Shown: one piece after another, positions 57,346 to 64,000 of the stretch | Numbering within the stretch: the first letter of the stretch is position 1 | Layout: the number at the start of each line of letters is the position of its first letter | Program-made: the position numbers and the translations under genes | Notes under the pieces: model-generated | What the model was told of the DNA's origin: nothing | The model's input: only the letters and a program-made list of their open reading frames with translations | Databases searched by the model: none | DNA from: Pelobates cultripes | Taxonomy: Eukaryota > Chordata > Amphibia > Anura > Pelobatidae | Length of the DNA stretch: 64,000 nt | Direction: 5' to 3' | Assembly (NCBI GenBank): GCA_933207985.1 | Contig: OW240913.1 | Coordinates: 330,099,960-330,163,959 of the forward strand

Positions 57346-57945
57346 TGGGCAAAAGGGAAATCCAAGATGGCCAAGTTCCAATGGCTATAACTTATTCCCA
57401 TACAGAACTGTTTTGGTGCTACATATGGACAGGTTTTAAGACATGGATATAACATCTCCGTGAAGACAACTGGAGGAGCAGAACTGCCTAATAATTGAGC
57501 CACTTCCTGATGCATGCAGATGCAGATATACAAACTGAGTTTAATTATACAATATTCAAATTGCACTTATTAATTTTTGTGTAAATTTAACTCCAGTGGT
57601 AACTAACTTTGTCACTGCAAATGTTGTTAAATTACAATACTGGGCTAAGGCTAGTAATTTATTTAAAGGATAGCGACAAAACGGAGTCGAGTTAATACGC
57701 AATATCATATGCTTAGTACACATGTTGGAAATGTACGTAGATATATGCTATACCAGTGGGAATCAAAAAAATCTACTAAAGCAATTCTCCCTTATTCTCA
57801 ACACAACTATTCGCAACAGGAGATGAAAGAATATGCCGATATAATGGTATATGCTCATACTATGTAGCTAGCTGTGGCTAGCGTTCAGTCTCCTTTTTAA
57901 AATAAGGATATCTGGGGGTGGGGAAAAAAAAATATCTACAGTTAC
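57346..57945. other. KCTD3 intron, no exon seen
   Basis: AT-rich intron with A-runs close to the splice donor of the next exon. Nothing further was supported. Confidence 0.5.
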
Positions 57946-58042
57946 CTTTTTCCAGTAGAAGAGAGTCTTACAAATAATTTGTTTGTTATTGGGACAACTT
58001 TTTGGATAAATACTTGCTGATCATCCCTTTCTCCAAAAGGAC
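57946..58042 (-). CDS. KCTD3: KCTD3 exon, WD40 region
   Basis: 97 nt between CTTCACAG and GTAACT on the minus strand. It encodes [17 protein letters not shown] and [15 protein letters not shown], followed after the next splice by ICEIQ. The [16 protein letters not shown] stretch is characteristic of KCTD3. Phase 1 in, phase 2 out. Confidence 0.92.
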
Positions 58043-58198
58043 CTGTGAAGTAGATAAAGTTATCAATGATAGGAAAATATGGAAATAGAAAGAAGCTGGG
58101 AACTGGCAAATAAATAGGTAAAAATAGAAGCAGGTAAAACAGCGCTTCAGAGTAATATAACTCACAGGGTAACATTTTGAGAGAAACTAACATGTTAC

Positions 58199-58354
58199 CT
58201 ATGTCATTTCCAGATGAATAGCTTCCATGGCTTTCAGTTTCTTCTAAGGACAAGATTTTGAATGACGCGAGAGGTGTTGAGCCTGGCTGTGTCGATATCA
58301 TTCCTCTAAAGCGTGTTACTGTCCATGTCCTGACGTGATTATTATCAGCGCAAA
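58199..58354 (-). CDS. KCTD3: KCTD3 exon, WD40 region
   Basis: 156 nt between CCTACAG and GTAACA on the minus strand. It encodes [19 protein letters not shown], then [20 protein letters not shown] and a Ser/Gly tail [19 protein letters not shown] is a WD40 strand. All junction phases agree with neighbours. Confidence 0.93.
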
Positions 58355-59160
58355 CTGTAGGATCAAAGAATAACAAATGCATCCACTATGTAAATTAACA
58401 TTGCTTAAATCATGTCAAAACTTTACAGTACAATAAAAGAGAATTAGATCTATATACTCAGCACAATGGCATTTGGCTGTTCAAACTCAGCTGTTTCAAA
58501 CAAAAGTTTGAAACGTGAAACACCAGCTATTCACAAAAGGCAAATTGCGTTACTTCAGCCTTACTTGCACTACTAGTTTGCGTTCAATCAGTTAATTGTT
58601 AAAAATCTGTCACATTTGCTATTGTAGCTATTCACAAAGACTCAGACTGTAACCAATTCCTCTTATTTAGTTTGATCCAAATCCACTGATAATGATTTAG
58701 GGAAACTGCACCTAGCCCAAATCCCCCCAATCCCAAGCCGCCCTAAATAATAATACAACCCTTCTTTTACCTTAGTAGTATTGTTTTCTGTTGTATTTAT
58801 TTATTTTAATACCAGGTACATTTTGTGGCTGATATGATTTGGGGGCTGTTTATCTAGCATGATTCTAACAGACAATATAGTGAAATTGTACCTGTTTAAT
58901 TGAAAAATCTTTGGAAAAAATTTGCCAAAGTGGATGAATTTGTAAAGTAAATTCTATGCTTCATAAATAGACACTTGAAACAACAAATGGAATCTTACAA
59001 CAAAAATTCAGCTCATTTTGTATGGAATTACAAGCTGATATTTAACATAACTTGTGATCAATATGTTGACTTGCAGGTTTTAGAAATCTCTCTTATAACT
59101 GGGTCACAGAGCAGCTTATATATTTAATTGAATACTCATTCTTGATCTGTCAAAGTTTGT
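58355..59160. other. KCTD3 intron, no exon seen
   Basis: AT-rich intron. No repeat ends or coding segments were recognised. Confidence 0.5.
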
Positions 59161-59772
59161 TTAATGGGACACTATAGTCACCAAAACAATTTTAGCTTAA
59201 TGAAGCAGTTTTGGTGTATATATCATGCCTCTGCAGTCTCACTGCTCAATTATCTGCCATTTAGGAGTTAAATCACTTTGTTTACGCATCCCTAGTCACA
59301 CCTCCCTGCATGCAACTTGCAAGTCCCTCCTAAACACTTACTGTAAAGAGTCATCTAAAAGTTTACACTTTCTTTTTTGTAAATTCTGTTTAATTTAGAA
59401 TTGTATATCTTCTGCTCTTTAAAAAAACTTTCTAGACCTTGCAAAAGCCTTCTGTGTGAATACAGTTAAATTTAAAGATTGGGTGATAAAATTAAGAATA
59501 AGGAAGTTAACATCTGATTAAAATGAAACCATGTTTTTTCATTCAGGTTGTGCAAGTCACAACCATGGAAGGTGTGGCTAGTGCTGCATAACCAGAAACA
59601 AAAGTGATTTAACTCCTAAATGGAACTCCAAAGTAACTACTTTGACTCAGTATATCTCTTGACTGGGTTGGAAATTACAGTAAAAGTCCAACAGAGTCAA
59701 AATGAGCATTTCATAAAGATTTTATCTTAATGAGATACAAATTTTTCAGGAGGGGTGACAGTGCTGCTTTAA
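59161..59772. mobile_element. T2-family MITE (intron of KCTD3)
   Basis: 612 bp, TTAATGGGACACTATAGTCACC to GGTGACAGTGCTGCTTTAA, with TTAA on both sides. The interior has the same GGAGTTAAATCACTTTGTTT and inverted AAAGTGATTTAACTCC blocks as the 7073-7523 copy, so the two are one subfamily. Confidence 0.8.
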
Positions 59773-59983
59773 TGCAAAAATATAACAGACAGAGGCTTCT
59801 AAATGTTGGGCATTCACCATGTTAACCAAGGGTATGTGATATGTTAATTGCGTCACACATACAATTTTGTCTGCATTTATCTAGTAGTTGATTGTATAAT
59901 AAAACCACCCTCAAATTCCACAAAGTATTGGAGCAACGATGGTTGAAATTATAAACAATATGTTAAACTGTTATCAATCAGAC

Positions 59984-60154
59984 CTGACACAAGATGTTTT
60001 TCCGATAACATGATCTTTGTTACAGGGCTTCGATGAACTGTAAATGTCTGGAAAAGCTGTGGGCCAGAGCCGACTGTCTCTGGATGCTGAACAATCACTC
60101 TCACAGCTCCTGAGCTTGTGCCATAAGCAATTTCTATCCAATTCCCACTGACAC
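59984..60154 (-). CDS. KCTD3: KCTD3 exon, WD40 repeat
   Basis: 171 nt after CCCTCCTAG on the minus strand. It encodes [37 protein letters not shown] and [19 protein letters not shown]. These are WD40 strands of the KCTD3 propeller. It splices in phase 1 to VCADNNH in the next exon. The donor reads G/GTCTGA, weaker than the usual GTRAGT. Confidence 0.93.
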
Positions 60155-60769
60155 CTAGGAGGGAAAAAAAAAAATACACAGACTGGTGAGAGAAAACTAT
60201 AGGAGTAGGAAAAATATTGTTAAACATTACTTTAAAACTTGATTTTCAAGTCATTTAAAAGTATTGGAAATATCAAAGGCAGGTAACACCCTTAAAATGT
60301 ACCTCTTTATTTAATAGTAAGTTATATTTCATCTATACATTGTGCTAGCGGAAATGTACTGTGTAAAAAATGTAATTAAAAATAAGTTCCTTATCCACCT
60401 GTCAATCAATTTTTAGGGACAGACCTCTCTATCCCAAGAAATTGACTGGCAGGCAGAGCAAGAGAGACTCTTTGGCACATTAATCTAAGGACTTGGAATT
60501 ACACAGTGTTAGTCGTCTAAAGTTGGGTGTTGAGGGGTTCGAACTACCTTTCTTCATGGTAACATGATATGTAAGTCACATGATTCTCAGCAAGGCAAAG
60601 CTCCCCTTAACCCCATCTGTAAATAACTATTTTACTGTAAATAAATATACCACGCAGGGTACAATGCCTAATTACAGTACTAGCTATGGCAGTATACCTG
60701 GAGTTGTAATAATACATGGCATTATAAACAGCAATGTAACGCAACCAGTCGTTTTTTGTGTGACTGGTT
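60155..60769. other. KCTD3 intron, no exon seen
   Basis: No further KCTD3 exon was recognised upstream in the window; the N-terminal BTB part must lie beyond 64000 or in the retrotransposon-bearing intron. The sequence is AT-rich and contains no clear repeat ends. Confidence 0.5.
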
Positions 60770-60955
60770 TGTAACGGAACCGCTTGCACAGGGAATCGCA
60801 TAAATACTGGAGCTTGTGAATAAAAAGTTGACTCCCAGAACTGTGTTTCGTCCGGTTACTGGGGGATTTGGGATATTGCCTTCTTTCAGCGCTTTCCTTG
60901 GATTATTTTTGTCTACCAGCGGAGATATTGGGATTTAATATTGCAGCTCCGCTGA
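60770..60955 (+). promoter_or_regulatory. Left LTR, 3' part: promoter and polyadenylation region
   Basis: TATA-like GCATAAATACTGG (60799), GAATAAAAAG (60819) and the GGTTACTGGGGGATTTGG block (60855) align with the antisense LTR at 56705-57345. Sequence before 60770 does not match the start of the right LTR (63801), so the 5' part was lost or replaced. Confidence 0.55.
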
Positions 60956-61260
60956 AAGAGCTATTGGAAGCCAGGGGTAAGATAGCCAGCAATAAGTCGA
61001 AAGCTCTACTTATTGCCGAACTGATTGAGGGAGACAGAGCTCGCAGTGCTAATCCTACACCCGACATGGAAGAGACCCCATTCCAGAAAGAGATGAAAAC
61101 CAGGCTGGAATTCTTACCCCAGTCAGTATCTCTGGAAATGCTGACGGTACTGATGGCAGATGTGCAGGAGTATGTGATGGCACACAGACCGCAGGATTTA
61201 CCCTCCAGAGCAGAATCTACTGTTGCTTCAATCACCAGGCAGGTAAAGCCAAGATACTGA
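60952..61260 (+). pseudogene. Gag-like fragment of the retrotransposon
   Basis: About 100 codons with APLKELLEARGKIASNKSKA followed by LLIAELIEGDR, a pattern like a SAP-type helix-loop-helix, then a charged, Pro-containing region to a TGA. No zinc knuckle or protease motif (DSG/DTG) was seen. LTR homology runs directly into it, and integrase follows at once, so primer-binding site, gag ends and protease seem deleted. Confidence 0.5.
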
Positions 61261-62319
61261 CTGATCCATGCATTCTTCTGGCCAGTTATATCTAAAGATG
61301 TCAGACAATACTGCCAGACGTGTGACATTTGTCAGAGAGTAGGCAAAAGGGGTGACCTACACAAGGCCAAATTATGTCCACTACCCATTATAGAGGAGCC
61401 GTTTAGTAGAGTGGCCGTAGACATAATAGGACCCTTACCCAAACCCAGTCCATCTGGCAAGAAGTACATCTTAACCGTGGTGGATTACGCCACCCGGTAC
61501 CCAGAGGCAGTGGCCCTCTCTAATATTCACACAGAGACAGTGGCAGAAGCCTTAATGAAACTCTTTTCCCGGGTGGGGTTCCCCCAGGAGATAATCTCCG
61601 ATAGGGGTATGCAGTTCACAGCCGAAGAGACCCACCAACTCTGGAAAATATGTGGCATTAAGCCTATTGTGAATTCTGCATACCACCCTCAGTCTAATGG
61701 GTTATGTGAAAGGTTCAATGGAACTTTAAATCGGATGCTCCGTACATTTGGAGAAGCCCATAAGGACTGGGAGAGATTTTTACCCCATCTGCTGTTCGCT
61801 TACCGAGAGGTACCTCAAGAGTCCACCGAGTTCTCCCCCTTTGAATTGCTGTTTAGGAGGAGGGTGAGAGGACCCCTAAATTTAATTAGAGAGCATTGGG
61901 AAGGGGAAAGCAGTGCAGATGGGATACCCATTGTACCGTATATGCTGGAATTCAGGGGCCGCTTGGAGGCACTAACCCAGACCATACGGATCAACCTCCA
62001 AGCGGCCCAACAACGCCAGCGCCGATGGTATGACAGGGGAGCCAGGGACCGCAGCTTTCAGGTGGGACAGAAAGTTTTGATTTTAAAACCTGTCCGCAAT
62101 GACAAGCTGCAGGCCACCTGGCAGGGTCCATACCAAGTGGTGGAACAGAGATGTGACAACACTTATGTGATTGGCCCATGCTCAGGGGTAGGGAAGAGAC
62201 GCATGCTCCACTTGAATATGCTCAAACCTTACCATGAGAGGGTAGAGGACGTGGCAGCTATATGCGCGTCAGCCTCTGAGGATCAGGAGAATCTTCCGCT
62301 ACCCGATTTATTAGAGTGA
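61261..62319 (+). pseudogene. Retrotransposon integrase
   Basis: Zinc-binding half: only the CxxC part (YCQTCDICQ) is left; the HH pair is missing. The DDE core is complete: AVDIIGPLP, IISDRGMQFT and SNGLCERFNGTLNRML. The C-terminal GPY/F-like module reads WQGPYQVVEQ, and LHLNMLKPYHER follows. The frame is open from 61261 to an in-frame TGA at 62317-62319. It is in the same frame as the reverse transcriptase that follows, and it stands before it. Integrase inserts the cDNA into the genome. Confidence 0.9.
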
Positions 62320-63719
62320 GAAGATCAGGCAGAGAACTCCACGGGTGTTCGGCTGGGGGAGCGGCTAAGTCCTCAGGAGCGTGCCCAGGTACAGGAGTTA
62401 ATTGCGGCTAAGGGAGCCACCTTCTCCAATTTACCAGGGTACACTCCGCTGGCCACTCACCGGGTAGAGACCCCAGGATAGCTACCAATGCGCCAGACCC
62501 CATATCGTATCCCAGAAGCAGTCAGGGAACATATGCGGAAAGAAATTGAAGAGATGTTGCAGCCAGGGGTTATCGAACATTCCGATAGCCCCTGGGCATC
62601 GCCGATAGTGTTAGTACCCAAGAAGGATGGCACAACACGGTTCTGTGTTGACTACTGGAGGCTAAATGACAAAACAGTGTCTGATGCCTACCCGATGCCC
62701 CGGATAGATGAGCTGCTAGATAAGATGGCACGAGGCCAGTACCTCACTTCGATTGAATTGTGCAAGGGGTACTGGCAGATTCCTTTAGCCAAGGATGCCA
62801 TCCCCAAGTCGGCGTTTGTCACCCCGTTTGGCCTGTACCAGTTTCAAGTCATGCCATTCGGGATGAAAAACGCTCCGGCTACTTTTCAAACGATGGTAGA
62901 TCGGCTACTGGATGGGTTCCAGGAGTATGCATGTGCATACCTGGATGATATCGCCATCTATAGCCAGACGTGGACAGACTATCTGCGACATATTGGAGCT
63001 GTCACTGACTGTATTGGAGAGGCAGGGTTGACGCTAAAACCCAGCAAGTGTCACATAGGGATGGCAGAGGTACAGTACCTTGGTCACAGGGTAGGGAGTG
63101 GGCAGCAAAAACCGAAAGCCGCCAAAATAGAGGCTCTAGCTAAGTGGCCTACCCACCGGACAAAAACCCAAGTGTTAGCCTTCCTGGATACCGCAGGGTA
63201 CTACCGGAAGTTTGTATCAAATTACAGTGCCCTAGCCAAACCCCTTACCGACTTGACATGCAAAAATCTTCCTCGACAGGTCATCTGGGCCTCAGAGTGT
63301 GATCAGGCATTTCAACAACTCAAGACTGCTTTGACCAATGCACCTGTACTTGCTGCTCCTGATCCAACTAAACGATTTCTTGTCCACACAGACGCAATCA
63401 ATGTTTGGATTGGGAGCAGTGCTGAGCCAAGTTGGAGCAGATGGCGGAGAACATCCTGTATCTTACTTAAGCAGAAAGTTATTACCACGAGAAGTTTGCT
63501 ACGCCGCCATTGAGAAAGAATGCCTGGCTGTGGTTTGGGCCCTCAAAAAATTGCAGCCTTATCCCATTGGTGTAGCTGAACCGTGTGGCTGGGGACAATG
63601 CCAGGCTGCTGCGCTGGAGCTTGGCGCTGCAGCCATTCGACTTTACCATTCATTATCGCCCCGGAAAGCAAAACGGTAACGCAGACGGGTTATCCAGACA
63701 AACTGAACTTGAAAAATGA
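62320..63719 (+). pseudogene. Retrotransposon reverse transcriptase and RNase H
   Basis: In frame with the integrase until an amber stop at 62479-62481, then RMRK.. to SDSPWASPIVLVPKKDG, FCVDYWRLNDKTV, MPFGMKNAPATFQ and AYLDDIAIYS, all gypsy-type RT motifs. In motif A the catalytic Asp of the usual DLxKGYWQ is Glu (SIELCKGYWQ). RNase H shows FLVHTDA and AVVWALKKLQ, with a frame change near 63395 and another near 63590. It ends [20 protein letters not shown] and stops at 63717-63719, without any integrase after it. Confidence 0.9.
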
Positions 63720-63800
63720 TCTGTGAGTACTCCTCCGGACATCCCCAAGCCGATCCGTTGGGATCAGACTGTGTAAGCCGGCTTGGTTCTGGGGGAGCAT

Positions 63801-64000
63801 TGTGGCAAAACCTAGCCACCTAAGACTATTTTTTTTATATCTAAGGGTTGCCCTGGAGAGACTGTTTTATATATGGTGTGTGACGCTTAAAATGTGATAG
63901 AGGGAATCCGTATGCTAGTGGCACGAAAGCCGCTAGCATTCATATAGTAGTTTCACGAACAGTGACTTTCAACACTGTTCGTCAAACGAACAAAGTACCG
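63801..64000 (+). mobile_element. Right LTR start, cut by the window end
   Basis: TGTGGCAAAACC begins just after the purine tract GGTTCTGGGGGAGCAT, as a polypurine tract should stand beside the 3' LTR. The 200 bp present do not match the truncated left LTR, which holds only the 3' part of the family. Confidence 0.6.

Larger units (their letters stand above)
60770..64000 (+). mobile_element. Ty3/gypsy-type LTR retrotransposon with integrase before RT (Gmr1-like)
   Basis: A decayed element on the + strand. A 5'-truncated left LTR with GCATAAATACTGG and GAATAAAAAG (60770 to about 60955) runs into gag-like codons, then integrase (61261-62319), reverse transcriptase (from 62320), RNase H, and a stop at 63717-63719. 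A purine tract GGGGGAG precedes a right LTR starting TGTGGC at 63801, which leaves the window. Order and frame suggest Gmr1-like elements described from cod and other deuterostomes. It lies in KCTD3 intron or flank, opposite to the gene. Confidence 0.85.

Noticed and set aside
1..64000. CRISPR arrays, operons, rRNA and tRNA genes
   Set aside because: The window is vertebrate nuclear DNA; none of these was seen on either strand.

Overview
This is vertebrate nuclear DNA, most likely from a frog. The evidence is intron-split genes with GT/AG junctions, a very high load of DNA transposons whose ends read TTAAAGGG/A-ACACTATAG (they match the T2/Kolobok MITEs described from Xenopus), Tc1-like, hAT, L2 and L1 copies, and Ty3/gypsy-type LTRs. 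The species cannot be named from the sequence alone.

Three genes contribute real exons. (1) Two + strand exons (908-1004 and 8930-9006) encode the C-terminal catalytic part of acyloxyacyl hydrolase (AOAH); no terminal exon was recognised downstream. (2) From 24943 to 33282 the + strand holds the last exons of usherin (USH2A): the transmembrane exon, a 90-nt exon-like segment in frame, the cytoplasmic-tail exon, and a terminal exon ending in a PDZ ligand (TDTPL). (3) Between 51957 and 60154 the - strand holds six 3' exons of KCTD3. USH2A and KCTD3 are tail to tail, as I recall for human 1q41, so this side looks like conserved synteny. AOAH exons sitting just 5' of, and in the same direction as, the USH2A membrane exon are unexpected.

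Layout: 1-9000 AOAH exons and a 7.9-kb intron with T2 MITEs, an LTR, a hAT copy and a long inverted repeat. 9000-24900 gene-free, with nested hAT/T2 insertions, a 100-N gap (14186-14285), a foldback element and an L1-like remnant. 24900-34300 USH2A 3' end with a 2.5-kb hAT in its third intron. 34500-51900 intergenic: L2 broken by two LTRs, two different dead Tc1-like elements, a solo LTR with a perfect target duplication, a 3.1-kb CA-rich tandem array and a degenerate ~370-bp repeat. 51900-60200 KCTD3 exons and introns. 60770-64000 a decayed Ty3/gypsy-like element inside or upstream of KCTD3.

The most notable mobile element is this last one. Its pol reads integrase, then reverse transcriptase, then RNase H, then LTR. 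The integrase and RT lie in one reading frame. That is the Ty1/copia order in a Ty3/gypsy-type element, as described for Gmr1-like retrotransposons. Other points are the USH2A extra exon, a hammerhead-ribozyme-like core at 28848-28872, and the USH2A/AOAH arrangement. No rRNA, tRNA or CRISPR array was seen.
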